Shown here one piece after another: positions 40,942 through 52,493 of a stretch of DNA of 53,799 bases. This stretch comes from Porticoccaceae bacterium (GTDB lineage: Bacteria; Pseudomonadota; Gammaproteobacteria; Pseudomonadales; Porticoccaceae), in assembly GCA_024644585.1 (NCBI GenBank), contig JAHEHM010000065.1, forward strand, positions 13,546-67,344, in the 5' to 3' direction. The notes beneath the pieces were generated by a model. The model was given only the letters and a program-made list of their open reading frames with translations, did not search any database and was not told where the DNA came from. Every line of letters begins with the position of its first letter. Positions within the stretch are counted from its first letter, which is position 1. Both the position numbers and the translations under genes were made by a program.

Positions 40942-40958
40942 CTAGGAATTTAACCTAG
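40942..40958 (-). promoter_or_regulatory. Small hairpin in the rpsL-rpsG intercistronic region
   Basis: Stem CTAGG/CCTAG with a seven-base AT loop lies 27 nt before the rpsG ATG. In E. coli S7 binds the rpsL-rpsG intercistronic RNA to repress its own synthesis. The position fits, but only the hairpin is seen. Confidence 0.3.
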
Positions 40959-40989
40959 CCTTACTTGGTTTGTTTATCCGAAATTACGC

Positions 40990-41364
40990 TTAGCTCTTGG
41001 GTCGCTTAGTACCATACTTCGAACGTCTTTTAGTACGGCCATTAACACCGGCAGTATCCAAAGTACCTCGAACTGTATGATAGCGAACACCTGGTAAGTC
41101 TTTTACACGACCCCCACGAATTAGCACAACACTGTGCTCTTGCAAGTTGTGGCCTTCACCACCAATGTATGAGGTAACCTCAAAACCACTGGTTAGGCGA
41201 ACACGACAAACTTTACGCAATGCAGAGTTTGGCTTCTTCGGAGTTGTGGTATATACACGAGTACAAACACCACGACGCTGCGGACAGGCCTGAAGTGCTG
41301 GAACATCGCTTTTACTTACCTTGCGTTTTCTCGGCTTACGAACCAACTGGTTGATCGTTGCCAT
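40990..41364 (-). CDS. rpsL: 30S ribosomal protein S12
   Basis: Decoding-centre protein, 124 residues. It starts [20 protein letters not shown]. The [14 protein letters not shown] loop carries the lysine mutated in streptomycin resistance (wild-type here), and [13 protein letters not shown] holds the aspartate methylthiolated by RimO in E. coli. It has its own promoter and a hairpin-bearing leader. Confidence 0.98.
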   Translation of the reverse strand: MATINQLVRKPRKRKVSKSDVPALQACPQRRGVCTRVYTTTPKKPNSALRKVCRVRLTSGFEVTSYIGGEGHNLQEHSVVLIRGGRVKDLPGVRYHTVRGTLDTAGVNGRTKRRSKYGTKRPKS

Positions 41365-41390
41365 GCAATTTTCTCCAAATGTAAAATTTA

Positions 41391-41405
41391 CCCAACTAGG
41401 TTGGG
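41391..41405 (-). promoter_or_regulatory. Hairpin in the rpsL leader
   Basis: A perfect CCCAAC/GTTGGG stem with a three-base loop lies 27 nt before the rpsL ATG in the transcribed leader. No poly-U follows, so it is not a terminator. It may modulate rpsL translation or RNA stability. Confidence 0.5.
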
Positions 41406-41460
41406 CGTTTAACCCCTCAATGGAAACTCAAACGAGCTTCTATCACTAAGGAGGAGCGGC

Positions 41461-41489
41461 ATTCTAAATACCGCAGTTAAAGGAGTCAA
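41461..41489 (-). promoter_or_regulatory. sigma70 promoter of the str operon (rpsL)
   Basis: On the minus strand TTGACT (41489-41484) and TAGAAT (41466-41461) are exactly 17 nt apart, 5/6 each, about 97 nt before the rpsL ATG. The discriminator GCCGCTCC is GC-rich. The same layout and identical -10 occur in the S10 promoter. An inverted-repeat arm ends at the first base of the -35. Confidence 0.85.
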
Positions 41490-41555
41490 GCGTACATTTG
41501 TCCACCACAGTAATAAGCACTCTAATACTGAGGTTTTAATTAGCAAATGTACGCT
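41489..41555. repeat. Perfect 12-bp inverted repeat between rpoC and rpsL
   Basis: AGCGTACATTTG at 41489-41500 is the exact reverse complement of CAAATGTACGCT at 41544-41555, with a 43-nt AT-rich spacer. One arm lies 8 nt beyond the rpoC stop and the other touches the rpsL -35. There is no U-run after the second arm in the minus-strand RNA, so a simple terminator is unlikely. It may be a paired operator, a long-loop stem protecting the rpoC mRNA end, or an RNase III site. Confidence 0.8.
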
Positions 41556-41563
41556 AATCTCTC

Positions 41564-44500
41564 CTATTCTTCTGCTAGGTCTGCGCTGAGCGCTTCACTT
41601 AACGCAGCTTCGACATCAGCAGCACTCATAGCCATATCTTCCTCGACCATGCGCTTTTTGCGTCGCTCTGCATGATATGCCAATCCCGTACCTGCTGGGA
41701 TTAGTCGACCTACAACAACATTTTCTTTCAATCCGCGTAATGAATCAGCCTTACCGGTTACTGCAGCTTCAGTCAGTACTCTTGTAGTCTCCTGGAACGA
41801 GGCCGCAGAGATAAAGCTGTCTGTTGCCAATGAAGCTTTAGTAATACCCAGTAGCTGTCTTTCAAACTTGGCTGGTTGACGATCTTCACTACGTAATTTC
41901 TCATTTTCTTCAAGAATCTTACGATACTCAACCTGTTCACCACGAATGAAGCTAGAGTCACCCATATCGGTAACTTCTACTTTACGCAACATCTGACGAG
42001 TGATAGTTTCAACGTGTTTATCATTGATCTTCACACCCTGTAGACGATAAACATCTTGAATTTCATTAACGATGTATTTGGCTAATTCACTAACACCCTT
42101 AAGGCGTAAGATATCGTGTGGCGTTGGCGGTCCATCAGAGATAACCTCACCCTTCTCAACATGCTCACCCTCGAACACACTCAGCTGGCGCCACTTTGGA
42201 ATAAGCTCTTCATAATGAGCCTTGCCGTTTGCAAGCGGCTGGCCATCGTCAGGTGTAATAATAAGACGTAACTTACCTTTGGTTTCTTTACCCAGTGTTA
42301 CCGTACCTGTGATCTCGGCCAAGATTGCTGGATCTTTTGGCTTACGCGCTTCAAATAGATCAGCCACTCGAGGAAGACCACCAGTAATATCTTTAGTACC
42401 ACCTGATTCCTGAGGAATACGTGCAATAATTTGACCAATACCAATTGTGTCGCCATCTGTCACATTCACACTTGCGTTAGCAGGTAGTGGATAGTGCGCA
42501 GGAACTGTAGAGTTAGGGAAGATCAATTCTTTCCCTTTCTTATCAGTCAAGGTAATCATTGGCTTAAGGTCTTTACCCGCTGCTGGACGCTCATTAGGAT
42601 CAATAACCGAAATGCTCGTCAAACCTGTCAAATCATCTGTTTGCTGACGGATACTTAGACCTTCTTCCATTCCAGAGAAGGCTACTTTACCAGCAACTTC
42701 AGATACGATTGGGTGTGTATGCGGATCCCAGTTAGCAACCACATCACCAGCACCAACCTGATCAGCATCTTTAACTTTAATCACAGCACCATATGGAAGC
42801 TTATAACGCTCACGCTCACGACCATTAGCATCTGCAACAGCTAGCTCACCCGAACGCGATACTGCAACAAGGTGACCCTCTTTGTTTTCAACTGTTTTAA
42901 GGTTAAGTAGGCGTACAACACCTTCTTGCTTAACTTTAATACTGTCAACCGCAGAAGCTCGAGATGCCGCTCCACCAATGTGGAAGGTACGCATAGTAAG
43001 CTGTGTTCCTGGCTCACCAATTGACTGCGCAGCAATAACACCCACAGCTTCACCCTGGTTAACCAAATGTCCACGAGCCAAATCACGACCGTAACAGGCT
43101 GAACAGATGCCATGAGTTACTGTACAGGTTATAGGAGAACGAACTAATACTTCATCGATACCCATCTTTTCAATACGAATAACCCACTGCTCATCAACCA
43201 TAGTACCGGCTGGCACAACAATTTCTTCAGTTCCAGGCTTAAATACGTCCTTAGCTACAACACGACCAAGAATACGATCACCCAGACTTTCAATAATGTC
43301 ACCGCCTTCAATTACTGGCGCCATTAACAGTCCGTCTTCAGTTCCACAGTCAACTTCAGTTACAACAACGTCCTGTGCAACATCAACTAGACGTCGAGTT
43401 AGGTAACCAGAGTTAGCGGTTTTAAGTGCTGTATCGGCTAGACCCTTACGAGCACCGTGAGTCGAAATAAAGTACTGAAGTACACTTAGACCTTCACGGA
43501 AGTTTGCCGTAATCGGTGTTTCAATAATCGAGCCATCCGGACGCGCCATCAAGCCACGCATACCCGCTAGCTGTCGAATCTGAGCAGGTGAACCACGAGC
43601 ACCAGAGTCAGCCATGATAAATACTGAGTTGAAGGAATCTTGTTTCTCATCTTCACCGTCACGGTTTTTAACCATTTCAGTACTGATACCTTCCATCATC
43701 GATTTAGCAACACGGTCATTTGCTTGCGACCAGATATCGATAACTTTGTTATATTTTTCGCCCTGAGTAACAAGACCAGAAGAGAATTGACTTTCGATTT
43801 CTCGAACCTGCTCTTCAGCAGCGCCAATAATCTTATCTTTACTATCAGGAATAACGAAGTCGTTTACACCAATAGAGGCACCTGAGGTAGTCGAATGCTT
43901 AAAGCCGGTATACATTAGCTTATCAGCAAAAATTACCGTGTCTTTAAGACCAACATTTCGGTAGCACTCGTTAATGATTTGCGATATCGCCTTCTTAACC
44001 ATAGGCCTGTTGACCATTTCAAAAGGCAGGCCTGCAGGAACTACTTCCCAAAGCAAGGCACGACCAATGGTGGTATCAACAATTTTTTGTTCTGAGTTAA
44101 GCTCACCGGTTGCTTTATCAAGCAACTTTTCAATAATACGAACTTTAACGCGAGCCTGAAGATCAACATTGCCTGAATAGTAAGCGCGCGATACTTCACG
44201 CACATCAGAGAAGACCATGCCTTCACCGCGAGCATTAACACGATCGCGAGTCATATAATATAGGCCCAGTACAACATCCTGAGACGGTACAATAATCGGA
44301 TCACCAGAAGCTGGCGAAAGAATATTATTGGTCGACATCATCAAGGCACGCGATTCCATCTGCGCTTCAATAGTTAACGGCACGTGAACCGCCATCTGAT
44401 CACCATCAAAGTCAGCGTTATAAGCCGCACAAACTAAGGGGTGTAATTGAATGGCTTTACCTTCAATTAGAACTGGTTCAAACGCTTGAATACCCAGCCT

Positions 44501-45790
44501 GTGAAGTGTTGGTGCACGGTTTAGTAGTACCGGATGCTCGCGAATCACTTCGTCCAAGATATCCCATACTACAGCTTCTTCACGCTCAACCATTTTCTTC
44601 GCCGCTTTAACGGTAGTCGCAAGACCACGTAGTGAAAGCTTACTGAAAATAAATGGCTTGAATAATTCAAGAGCCATACGCTTTGGAAGACCGCACTGAT
44701 GCAATCTTAGCGTAGGACCAACAACAATTACCGAACGTCCTGAGTAATCAACTCGCTTACCTAGAAGGTTCTGACGGAAACGACCCTGCTTACCTTTAAT
44801 CATATCAGCTAAAGATTTAAGCGGACGCTTGTTAGAACCGGTAATCGCTCTTCCGCGACGACCGTTATCTAGCAAGGCATCAACTGATTCTTGCAGCATA
44901 CGTTTTTCATTACGCACAATAATGTCTGGCGCGCTTAGATCAAGCAGACGCTTTAAACGATTATTACGGTTGATTACTCGACGATAGAGATCATTTAGAT
45001 CAGAGGTCGCAAAACGGCCACCATCCAATGGTACTAGGGGACGTAAGTCTGGCGGTAATACTGGAAGTACTTCCAATACCATCCACTCAGGCTTGTTACC
45101 CGAACCATGGAATGCTTCTAATAGCTTAAGACGCTTTGAGAATTTCTTAATCTTAGTTTCAGATTTAGTATTCGGAATTTCCTCACGAATATCTGCAATC
45201 TCGTCATCAAGATTAACTTCTTTAAGTAACGACTGAATCGCTTCTGCACCCATAGCAGCAGAAAACTCATCACCGAACTCTTCAAGTGCGTCGTAATATT
45301 CTTCATCGGTTAAAAGCTGACCTTTTTCTAAAGTAGTAAGGCCAGGCTCAGTAACCACGAATGATTCAAAGTAGAGTACGCGCTCAATCTCACGCAATGT
45401 CATATCGAGCATTAAACCGATACGAGATGGCAATGATTTTAAGAACCAGATATGCGCAACAGGACAGGCCAATTCAATATGACCCATACGTTCACGACGT
45501 ACCTTAGTTAGCGTAACCTCAACACCACATTTCTCACAGACAATGCCGCGGTGCTTCATTCGCTTATATTTGCCACAGAGACACTCATAGTCTTTTATTG
45601 GACCAAAAATCTTGGCACAAAATAGACCTTCTCTTTCGGGCTTAAATGTACGGTAATTAATCGTTTCGGGCTTTTTAACCTCACCAAATGACCATGAACG
45701 GATCATTTCAGGTGATGCTAGACCAATTCGAATATTATCGAACTCTGTATTCTGCTCTTGCTGCTTGAGTAGATTGACTAAGTCTTTCAA
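41564..45790 (-). CDS. rpoC: RNA polymerase beta-prime subunit
   Basis: Largest polymerase subunit, 1408 residues, matching the enteric length of about 1407. The zinc ribbon near residues 70-90 reads CLCGKYKR...CEKCGVEV. The catalytic metal-binding motif NADFDGDQM (around 460) is intact. Bridge helix and trigger-loop sequences ([17 protein letters not shown]) are present, as is the second zinc site [15 protein letters not shown]. It is followed by a 199-nt gap before rpsL. Confidence 0.99.
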   Translation of the reverse strand: MKDLVNLLKQQEQNTEFDNIRIGLASPEMIRSWSFGEVKKPETINYRTFKPEREGLFCAKIFGPIKDYECLCGKYKRMKHRGIVCEKCGVEVTLTKVRRERMGHIELACPVAHIWFLKSLPSRIGLMLDMTLREIERVLYFESFVVTEPGLTTLEKGQLLTDEEYYDALEEFGDEFSAAMGAEAIQSLLKEVNLDDEIADIREEIPNTKSETKIKKFSKRLKLLEAFHGSGNKPEWMVLEVLPVLPPDLRPLVPLDGGRFATSDLNDLYRRVINRNNRLKRLLDLSAPDIIVRNEKRMLQESVDALLDNGRRGRAITGSNKRPLKSLADMIKGKQGRFRQNLLGKRVDYSGRSVIVVGPTLRLHQCGLPKRMALELFKPFIFSKLSLRGLATTVKAAKKMVEREEAVVWDILDEVIREHPVLLNRAPTLHRLGIQAFEPVLIEGKAIQLHPLVCAAYNADFDGDQMAVHVPLTIEAQMESRALMMSTNNILSPASGDPIIVPSQDVVLGLYYMTRDRVNARGEGMVFSDVREVSRAYYSGNVDLQARVKVRIIEKLLDKATGELNSEQKIVDTTIGRALLWEVVPAGLPFEMVNRPMVKKAISQIINECYRNVGLKDTVIFADKLMYTGFKHSTTSGASIGVNDFVIPDSKDKIIGAAEEQVREIESQFSSGLVTQGEKYNKVIDIWSQANDRVAKSMMEGISTEMVKNRDGEDEKQDSFNSVFIMADSGARGSPAQIRQLAGMRGLMARPDGSIIETPITANFREGLSVLQYFISTHGARKGLADTALKTANSGYLTRRLVDVAQDVVVTEVDCGTEDGLLMAPVIEGGDIIESLGDRILGRVVAKDVFKPGTEEIVVPAGTMVDEQWVIRIEKMGIDEVLVRSPITCTVTHGICSACYGRDLARGHLVNQGEAVGVIAAQSIGEPGTQLTMRTFHIGGAASRASAVDSIKVKQEGVVRLLNLKTVENKEGHLVAVSRSGELAVADANGRERERYKLPYGAVIKVKDADQVGAGDVVANWDPHTHPIVSEVAGKVAFSGMEEGLSIRQQTDDLTGLTSISVIDPNERPAAGKDLKPMITLTDKKGKELIFPNSTVPAHYPLPANASVNVTDGDTIGIGQIIARIPQESGGTKDITGGLPRVADLFEARKPKDPAILAEITGTVTLGKETKGKLRLIITPDDGQPLANGKAHYEELIPKWRQLSVFEGEHVEKGEVISDGPPTPHDILRLKGVSELAKYIVNEIQDVYRLQGVKINDKHVETITRQMLRKVEVTDMGDSSFIRGEQVEYRKILEENEKLRSEDRQPAKFERQLLGITKASLATDSFISAASFQETTRVLTEAAVTGKADSLRGLKENVVVGRLIPAGTGLAYHAERRKKRMVEEDMAMSAADVEAALSEALSADLAEE

Positions 45791-45861
45791 GGCTTATCCT
45801 CCAGTGACTGAATGAGCCGAGACTCCTAAGGAGCCCCAGCGGTCAGTAAGCAATATTGTGC

Positions 45862-48800
45862 TTATTCGTTTTCCAGCTCGACATTAATGCCGAGTGAGCG
45901 GATTTCTTTAACCAATACATTGAATGATTCCGGCATGCCAGGTTCCATTCTATGATCACCATCCACAATATTTTTGTACATCTTAGTTCGACCGTTGACG
46001 TCATCAGACTTAACGGTGAGCATTTCTTGTAGAGTATAAGCCGCACCATATGCTTCAAGTGCCCATACCTCCATCTCACCAAATCGTTGACCACCAAACT
46101 GCGCCTTACCACCCAGCGGCTGCTGAGTAACCAAGCTGTATGACCCTGTTGACCGTGCATGCATTTTGTCATCAACCAAGTGGTTGAGTTTCAACATATA
46201 CATGTAGCCTACTGTGACTGGTCTATCAAATTTGTCTCCGGTACGTCCATCATGAAGCTCCACCTGTCCACTATCTGGAAGGCCAGCAAGAGTTAATAAT
46301 TTCTTCAACTCAACTTCACTTGCACCATCAAATACTGGGGTAGCAATTGGAACACCTTTTCTTAGGTTTCCAGCTAGCTCCATAACCTCAGAATCATTCA
46401 GTTCTTTGATATCAGTGCCATACACTGTATCGCCAACATCATAAATCTCTTGAAGTAACTTACGGACCTCAGCGGTTTTTGCCTGCTGCTTGAGCATTGC
46501 ATCAATCTTAACACCCAAACCTCTAGCAGCCATCCCCATATGAGTCTCTAGAACCTGACCCACATTCATTCGAGAAGGTACACCTAGCGGATTCAAAACA
46601 ATATCCACTGGCTCGCCATTCTCGTCATAGGGCATATCTTCAACCGGCTTGATAACCGAAATAACACCTTTGTTACCATGTCGTCCGGCCATCTTATCGC
46701 CAGGCTGGATACGACGCTTAACAGCCAAATAAACCTTAACTGTTTTAAGTACGCCAGGTGCTAGGTCATCACCGCTTTTAAGCTTGCCGCTCTTTTCATC
46801 AAAGCGCGCATCAAGATCAGCTCTTCGCTCTGCCAGTTGATCCTGAGCACCAGAAATCAACTCATTAAGCTCTGCATCTTGCATACGAATTGCCAGCCAA
46901 TCGTCAGCCTTGAATTCAGCAACAGCTTCCTGAGTAAGCTCAGCACCTTTCTTAAGGCCAGTCGCCTTGACGACTTTGTTACCCTTAAGTGAATTGAACA
47001 AACGACCCAACGTAGCATTTTCAATAATGCGATATTCGTCATTAAGATCTTTGCGATACTGATCTAGAGCAGCTTTCTCAATATCCTGAGATCGCTGATC
47101 TTTCTCAAGGCCATCACGAGTAAAGACCTGAACATCAATAACGGTTCCTTTGATACTGCTAGGAACACGCAATGAAGTGTCTTTAACATCAGAAGCCTTC
47201 TCGCCAAAGATTGCTCGCAGAAGTTTTTCTTCCGGTGTAAGTTGGGTTTCACCCTTAGGTGTTACCTTACCAACGAGAATATCGCCAGCAACAACTTCAG
47301 CACCGATGTGAACAATACCCGACTCATCTAGACGACCTAATGCAGCTTCACCAACATTTGGGATATCTGAAGTAATTTCTTCAGAACCCAACTTGGTATC
47401 ACGCGCCACACAGGTAAGCTCTTGAATATGAATCGTAGTAAAACGATCTTCTTGAACCACACGCTCAGAGATAAGAATCGAATCTTCAAAGTTGTAACCA
47501 TTCCAAGGCATAAATGCGATACGCATATTTTGCCCCAGTGCTAGCTCACCCAAATCAACCGATGGACCATCTGCTAATACATCGCCACGTGAAACAGTAT
47601 CACCCTGCTTAACGATGGGACGCTGATTAATACAGGTGTTTTGGTTTGATCGGGTGTACTTAGTTAGATTGTAGATATCTACACCCGCTTCACCAGACTC
47701 AACTTCTTTATCGCTAACTCTTACAACTATACGTGCAGAATCAACACTTTCGATAACACCACCACGACGTGCAACCTCACAAACACCCGAATCACTAGCT
47801 ACGGTGCGCTCGATACCTGTACCTACCAACGGCGTTTCAGCCTTAAGTGTAGGAACAGCCTGACGTTGCATGTTCGAGCCCATCAATGCACGGTTTGCAT
47901 CATCGTGCTCTAGGAAAGGAATCAAAGATGCAGCCACAGATACTACCTGACGCGGCGAAACATCCATATATTCAATTTCATCTGGCCCTTTAACTGTAAA
48001 TTCATTGAGATGACGCACGGCCACCATATCTTCAACAAACTTACCCTTACCATCTAGCTGCGCAGACGCCTGTGCAATTACGTACTGAGACTCGTTAATA
48101 GCTGATAAGTATTCAATTTCACTACTTACCTTGCCGTTTATCACCTTACGATATGGCGCTTCAATAAAGCCATAATTGTTAGTGCGAGCATAGGTTGCCA
48201 AAGAGTTAATCAAACCAATGTTTGGTCCCTCTGGCGTTTCAATTGGACATACGCGACCGTAGTGAGTTGGATGCACATCTCGCACCTCAAAACCAGCACG
48301 CTCACGAGTAAGACCACCCGGCCCTAAAGCAGACACACGACGTTTGTGCGTCACTTCTGAAAGCGGGTTGTTTTGATCCATAAACTGAGATAGCTGACTT
48401 GAACCAAAGAACTCTTTAATAGCGGCAGCAACCGGCTTAGCATTCACAAGATCCTGCGGCATAAGCTGCTCAGACTCGGCAACACCAAGACGCTCTTTTA
48501 CAGCGCGCTCAACACGCACCAAACCAACACGGAATTGGTTTTCTGCCATCTCACCAACAGAACGAACACGGCGGTTACCCAGATGATCAATATCATCCAC
48601 GGCACCTTTACCGTTACGAATCTCAATCAATGTTTTAATAACATCAACAATATCTGAGCCTTCACCGTACTTTTGCTGTAACTCTTCAGCTTCATCGCTT
48701 TTAACAGTTGAATAGAATCGTTGATCATAAAGGATGCCTGCACCCTCTTCTGATGGACGATCTAAACGACGGTTGAATTTCATACGACCTACGGCTGAAA

Positions 48801-50004
48801 GATCATAGCGCTCTAGGTTGAAGAAAAGATTGAAGAATAGGTTTTCCGCTGATTCTTTAGTTGGCGGCTCACCCGGACGCATCATGCGATAAATCTCAAT
48901 CATAGCCTCAAGCTGAGTCTTTGAAGGATCTGTTCGCAAGGTATCCGAAACAAATGAACCACAATCTAGATCATTGGTATAAAGGGTTTCGATTTCTTTA
49001 ATACCTGCCTCGTTAAGAGTCGCTAGATTTTCTTCTGTTAATTCAGCATTACACTCGAGAAGCAATTCGCCAGTCTTGGGATCAGCGATATCTTTAGCTA
49101 AAGCTCGACCCACTAAGTATTCACTGGTAACAGCAAGAGTAGTTACCTTGCCTTTTTCTAATTGGCGAATATGTCTTGCGGTAATACGACGACCTTTGGC
49201 AACAACCACTGTGCCTTTTTTATCGACAATATCAAACACCGCAATTTCACCACGAAGACGTTCAGGATCAAGATCAAGACTGTACTCACCTTTCTTATAG
49301 TGGAAAGTACTGGTATCGAAAAACATCTCAAGAATTTCTTCAGAGTTGTAACCCAACGCTCTTAGTAGAATAGTTACTGGTAACTTTCTGCGACGGTCAA
49401 TTCGAACAAAAAGAAGATCTTTTGGATCAAACTCAAAGTCCAACCATGAACCACGGTAAGGAATAACACGCGCTGTATACAACAGCTTACCTGACGAGTG
49501 AGTTTTACCTTTGTCGTGGTCAAATACCACGCCCGGCGCTCTATGAAGCTGAGATACGATAACACGCTCGGTACCATTAATAATAAAGGTGCCGTTATCA
49601 GTCATTAGAGGGATTTCGCCAAGATAAACTTCTTGCTCGCGAATATCTTTGATCGCTTTATTGGTAGATTCTTTATCATAGATTACCAAGCGAACCCGCA
49701 CTCTTAGAGGTACGGAAAAGGTCACACCGCGCAACTTACATTCTTCAACGTCAAAGGCAGGCTTGCCTAAAACGTAGTCGACATACTCAAGGGCAGCATG
49801 CCCAGAGTATCCCACGATGGGGAAAATCGACTTTAATGCAGCGTGCAAGCCCGTGTGCTTTCGATCTTCCAAAGCCACACCAGCCTGTGTAAAATTTTTA
49901 TAGGAATCAAGTTGAATTGCCAATAAATAAGGCAAATCCATGACGTCTGGCAACTTGCCAAAGCTCTTGCGGATACGTTTCTTCTCTGTGAAGGAGTAAG
50001 CCAT
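45862..50004 (-). CDS. rpoB: RNA polymerase beta subunit
   Basis: Catalytic-core subunit of 1380 residues, about 38 longer than E. coli. The rifampicin pocket ([24 protein letters not shown], about 532-565) is wild-type at the usual resistance positions (Gln540, Asp543, His553, Ser558). About 24 residues (426-449, [18 protein letters not shown] region) lie between GAGIL and DIVDVIKTL where E. coli has a short linker. The switch and flap regions and the C-terminal [15 protein letters not shown] are conserved. It lies downstream of rplL with two hairpins in between. Confidence 0.99.
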   Translation of the reverse strand: MAYSFTEKKRIRKSFGKLPDVMDLPYLLAIQLDSYKNFTQAGVALEDRKHTGLHAALKSIFPIVGYSGHAALEYVDYVLGKPAFDVEECKLRGVTFSVPLRVRVRLVIYDKESTNKAIKDIREQEVYLGEIPLMTDNGTFIINGTERVIVSQLHRAPGVVFDHDKGKTHSSGKLLYTARVIPYRGSWLDFEFDPKDLLFVRIDRRRKLPVTILLRALGYNSEEILEMFFDTSTFHYKKGEYSLDLDPERLRGEIAVFDIVDKKGTVVVAKGRRITARHIRQLEKGKVTTLAVTSEYLVGRALAKDIADPKTGELLLECNAELTEENLATLNEAGIKEIETLYTNDLDCGSFVSDTLRTDPSKTQLEAMIEIYRMMRPGEPPTKESAENLFFNLFFNLERYDLSAVGRMKFNRRLDRPSEEGAGILYDQRFYSTVKSDEAEELQQKYGEGSDIVDVIKTLIEIRNGKGAVDDIDHLGNRRVRSVGEMAENQFRVGLVRVERAVKERLGVAESEQLMPQDLVNAKPVAAAIKEFFGSSQLSQFMDQNNPLSEVTHKRRVSALGPGGLTRERAGFEVRDVHPTHYGRVCPIETPEGPNIGLINSLATYARTNNYGFIEAPYRKVINGKVSSEIEYLSAINESQYVIAQASAQLDGKGKFVEDMVAVRHLNEFTVKGPDEIEYMDVSPRQVVSVAASLIPFLEHDDANRALMGSNMQRQAVPTLKAETPLVGTGIERTVASDSGVCEVARRGGVIESVDSARIVVRVSDKEVESGEAGVDIYNLTKYTRSNQNTCINQRPIVKQGDTVSRGDVLADGPSVDLGELALGQNMRIAFMPWNGYNFEDSILISERVVQEDRFTTIHIQELTCVARDTKLGSEEITSDIPNVGEAALGRLDESGIVHIGAEVVAGDILVGKVTPKGETQLTPEEKLLRAIFGEKASDVKDTSLRVPSSIKGTVIDVQVFTRDGLEKDQRSQDIEKAALDQYRKDLNDEYRIIENATLGRLFNSLKGNKVVKATGLKKGAELTQEAVAEFKADDWLAIRMQDAELNELISGAQDQLAERRADLDARFDEKSGKLKSGDDLAPGVLKTVKVYLAVKRRIQPGDKMAGRHGNKGVISVIKPVEDMPYDENGEPVDIVLNPLGVPSRMNVGQVLETHMGMAARGLGVKIDAMLKQQAKTAEVRKLLQEIYDVGDTVYGTDIKELNDSEVMELAGNLRKGVPIATPVFDGASEVELKKLLTLAGLPDSGQVELHDGRTGDKFDRPVTVGYMYMLKLNHLVDDKMHARSTGSYSLVTQQPLGGKAQFGGQRFGEMEVWALEAYGAAYTLQEMLTVKSDDVNGRTKMYKNIVDGDHRMEPGMPESFNVLVKEIRSLGINVELENE

Positions 50005-50099
50005 CTATATTCCTCGGGACAGTTCTGTATTGAATTGGTGATCATGAGACAACCTCAAGATCGTTCTGCTTATAAATACCCCTACTTACAAGCAAGAAA

Positions 50100-50143
50100 G
50101 GGCTGAAGGGATTTCCCCCTCAGCCCAGCCTGAAAATTCAGGC
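50100..50143 (-). promoter_or_regulatory. Tandem hairpins between rplL and rpoB
   Basis: GGGCTGA/TCAGCCC (50100-50126, with a partly paired inner GGG/CCC) and GCCTGAA/TTCAGGC (50128-50143) are adjacent in the 154-nt rplL-rpoB gap. In E. coli this gap holds an attenuator and an RNase III site that lower rpoBC output relative to L7/L12. Equivalent function here is inferred from position. Confidence 0.6.
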
Positions 50144-50158
50144 GTGCGAGACAGCAGC

Positions 50159-50536
50159 CTATTTAAGCTCAGCTGTTGCGCCTGCTTCTTCCAATTGCTT
50201 CTTCGCTTCTTCTGCATCGTCTTTAGAAGCAGCTTCTTTAATAGTAGATGGAGCACCATCAACCATTTCTTTAGCTTCTTTAAGACCAAGACCTGTGATT
50301 GCACGAACTGCTTTAATCACATTAACTTTCTTGTCGCCTACAGCAGATAGAACAACGTCGAATTCGGTCTTAGCAGCAGCAGCTTCTTCGCCACCAGCTG
50401 CCGGAGCAGCTACAGCAGCTACAGCCGCCTGAGCAGAAACACCAAATTTTTCTTCCATTGCACTAACAAGCTCTACTACATCCATTACGCTCATTTCAGC
50501 GATTGCGTTCAAAATATCTTCATTTGAAAGGGCCAT
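50159..50536 (-). CDS. rplL: 50S ribosomal protein L7/L12
   Basis: Stalk protein present as multiple dimers per ribosome, which recruits and activates translational GTPases; 125 residues. An N-terminal dimerisation helix region (1-33), an Ala-rich flexible hinge (about 35-57, with [13 protein letters not shown]) and a globular C-domain with [25 protein letters not shown] follow one another. It is next to rplJ, its anchor. Confidence 0.98.
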   Translation of the reverse strand: MALSNEDILNAIAEMSVMDVVELVSAMEEKFGVSAQAAVAAVAAPAAGGEEAAAAKTEFDVVLSAVGDKKVNVIKAVRAITGLGLKEAKEMVDGAPSTIKEAASKDDAEEAKKQLEEAGATAELK

Positions 50537-50573
50537 TTTAGCCTCCTAATTTATCTGTTTACCATGAAGTCGC

Positions 50574-51104
50574 TTATGCGGCTTCCTGTTTTGCATCACG
50601 AACTGCAGAAACTACTCGTGCCGCCTTAGTTGGTATCTCGTTAAGAGTACGAGCCAACTTAGTGACAGGAGCAAGAGTCACGCCAGCCAACATGCCAAGG
50701 GCCTGTTCTAAGGTAGGCAACGTAGCTAGAACATCAATTTGTTCACTCGCTAGTAGCTGTCCACCCACCGACAACGCTTTCACTTCAAATTCTTCGTTAT
50801 CTTTCGCGAAGTCTTTGAATAAACGCGCTGCCGCACCCGGGTCTTCCATAGAGAAAGCAAATAAAGATGGTCCGACCAAAACATCATCTACGCATGCGTA
50901 GTCAGTGTCTGCGAATGCTCTTTTTGCCAAGGTGTTGCGTACAACGCGCAATTGCACGTTTTCAGCACGAGCCTTAGCTCTAAGGGCAGTCATGTCGGTT
51001 ACATCAACGCCACGGGCGTCTGCGATCACCAAGGACATAGCCTGGGCGGCTGTCTCGTTCACTTCAGCAACGATTGCTTTCTTGTCATCGAGATTTAATG
51101 CCAC
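50574..51104 (-). CDS. rplJ: 50S ribosomal protein L10
   Basis: Stalk base protein that anchors L7/L12 dimers and binds 23S rRNA; the L10-L12 complex represses its own mRNA. It has 176 residues. The family starts with ALNLDDKKAIVAEV, so the start is GTG 51104, with AGGAG 8 nt upstream. A longer in-frame reading from 51197 would add 31 unrelated residues that translate the regulatory leader. The C-terminal helix carries the L12 binding region. Confidence 0.96.
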   Translation of the reverse strand: MALNLDDKKAIVAEVNETAAQAMSLVIADARGVDVTDMTALRAKARAENVQLRVVRNTLAKRAFADTDYACVDDVLVGPSLFAFSMEDPGAAARLFKDFAKDNEEFEVKALSVGGQLLASEQIDVLATLPTLEQALGMLAGVTLAPVTKLARTLNEIPTKAARVVSAVRDAKQEAA

Positions 51105-51189
51105 GATAAATCTCCTCGATTTACCTGAGTTACAGTTGAGAAAACTCTCAACCACCAAAATGGTGAATTCATACCAAAACTTCTGGCCT

Positions 51190-51275
51190 GGGTTCACCGC
51201 CTGCGTAGGAAAGCTGTCATGGTTTTGACACTATTCCAACTTATTATTCCCGAAGGAACCTACGGTCTCTGACAG
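51190..51275 (-). ncRNA. Ribosomal protein L10 leader (autoregulatory mRNA element)
   Basis: About 85-170 nt before rplJ the minus-strand RNA contains GUCAGAGACCGUAGG (51273-51259) and CCUACGCAGGCGGUGA (51209-51194). They pair through CCUACG/CGUAGG and resemble the conserved kink-turn strands of the enteric L10(L12)4 leader (GAGACCG..AGG and CUGCGUAGACGGUGA). This is the site where surplus L10-L12 should shut off rplJL translation. Confidence 0.8.
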
Positions 51276-51279
51276 CCTA

Positions 51280-51333
51280 AGAATTAAACAACAATTCTCA
51301 GACCCCAAAGTCTGTTCGACAGCTAATGCTGTC
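51280..51333 (-). repeat. Three tandem hairpins between rplA and the L10 leader
   Basis: Read from rplA, the RNA can form GACAGC/GCUGUC (51333-51318, four-base loop), CAGAC/GUCUG (51314-51299) and AGAAUU/AAUUCU (51298-51280) one after another. None is followed by a U-run. They probably shield or process the junction between rplKA and rplJL. Confidence 0.6.
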
Positions 51334-51338
51334 TATAA

Positions 51339-52034
51339 TCAAGCGCCTAAAGAGGCTTGATCAATAATTAATCCAGGACCCATCGTAGAAGAAACAGTAA
51401 TCTTCTTGATGTATATCCCTTTTGCAGAAGCCGGTTTAGCTTTATGAACATCAGTCATAAGTGCTTCCAAATTCTTTTGTAGTGCGTCTGCGTCAAATGC
51501 CAAAATTCCGATACCGCCGTGAATAATGCCATTTTTGTCAGCACGGAAACGAACCTGACCCGCTTTTGCATTCTTAACTGCAGTAGCTACGTCTGGTGTT
51601 ACAGTGCCAGATTTAGGGTTAGGCATCAGACCGCGCGGCCCAAGAACCTTACCAAGAAGACCCACAACACGCATGGCATCTGGCGCAGCAATAACTACGT
51701 CAAAATCCATCTTTCCGCCTTTGATCTCTTCAGCAAGCTCATCCATACCCACCAGCTCAGCACCCGCAGCTTTTGCTGCTTCCGCCGCATCACCCTGAGC
51801 AAATACACATACACGTATATCTTTACCCGAGCCATTTGGCAGTGTTGTTGCACCACGAACAACCTGGTCTGATTTACGAGAATCAATACCCAAGTTAATG
51901 GCAACATCAACAGTTTCAGAGAACTTAACTGTAGAAAGCTCTTTAAGCAGACTGAATGCTTCACTCGCTTGGTAAACTTTACCTAGCTCGACTTTTTCAT
52001 TAATCGCACGACGGCGCTTTGATAATTTAGCCAC
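51339..52034 (-). CDS. rplA: 50S ribosomal protein L1
   Basis: Mobile stalk protein that helps release E-site tRNA and represses the L11 operon; 231 residues. It contains [22 protein letters not shown] and [15 protein letters not shown], both family signatures. The start is GTG 52034 directly after the rplK stop, consistent with tight translational coupling, as in enterics. Confidence 0.98.
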   Translation of the reverse strand: MAKLSKRRRAINEKVELGKVYQASEAFSLLKELSTVKFSETVDVAINLGIDSRKSDQVVRGATTLPNGSGKDIRVCVFAQGDAAEAAKAAGAELVGMDELAEEIKGGKMDFDVVIAAPDAMRVVGLLGKVLGPRGLMPNPKSGTVTPDVATAVKNAKAGQVRFRADKNGIIHGGIGILAFDADALQKNLEALMTDVHKAKPASAKGIYIKKITVSSTMGPGLIIDQASLGA

Positions 52035-52466
52035 TTACACGCCCTCCGTTTCTATGCCCATTGAACGGGCTGAACCAGCAATAGTTCGAACCGCAGCATC
52101 CATATCAGCTGCTGTAAGGTCCGGCTCTTTAGTTTTTACAATTTCTTCTAGCTGAGCGCGGGTTACACTACCCACTTTCTCAGTATTTGGACGACCTGAA
52201 CCACTCTTAAGACCAGCAGCTTTCTTAAGCAAGAAAGAAGCAGGTGGTGTTTTCATTTCGAAGGTAAAACTACGGTCTGCATAGACAGTAATGATTACCG
52301 GAACAGGTGCTCCAGGCTCTATACCCTGAGTTTGGGCATTGAAACCTTTACAGAATTCCATAATATTTACACCGTGCTGACCCAACGCTGGACCAACCGG
52401 TGGACTTGGGTTCGCCTGTCCTGCAGGCACCTGCAACTTAATGTAGGCTGTAACTTTTTTAGCCAT
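52035..52466 (-). CDS. rplK: 50S ribosomal protein L11
   Basis: GTPase-centre protein, needed for RelA activation and the target of thiopeptides; 143 residues. It begins [32 protein letters not shown] and ends [11 protein letters not shown], all typical. The proline-rich NPSPPVGP switch where thiostrepton-resistance changes occur looks wild-type. Confidence 0.98.
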   Translation of the reverse strand: MAKKVTAYIKLQVPAGQANPSPPVGPALGQHGVNIMEFCKGFNAQTQGIEPGAPVPVIITVYADRSFTFEMKTPPASFLLKKAAGLKSGSGRPNTEKVGSVTRAQLEEIVKTKEPDLTAADMDAAVRTIAGSARSMGIETEGV

Positions 52467-52493
52467 TGCTCTCTCCTATTATGGGTATTTAAC

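Noticed and set aside
51105-51197. N-terminal extension of L10 by 31 residues
   Set aside because: The extra residues do not resemble L10, and the GTG at 51104 has a good AGGAG; the extension is a translation of the leader.
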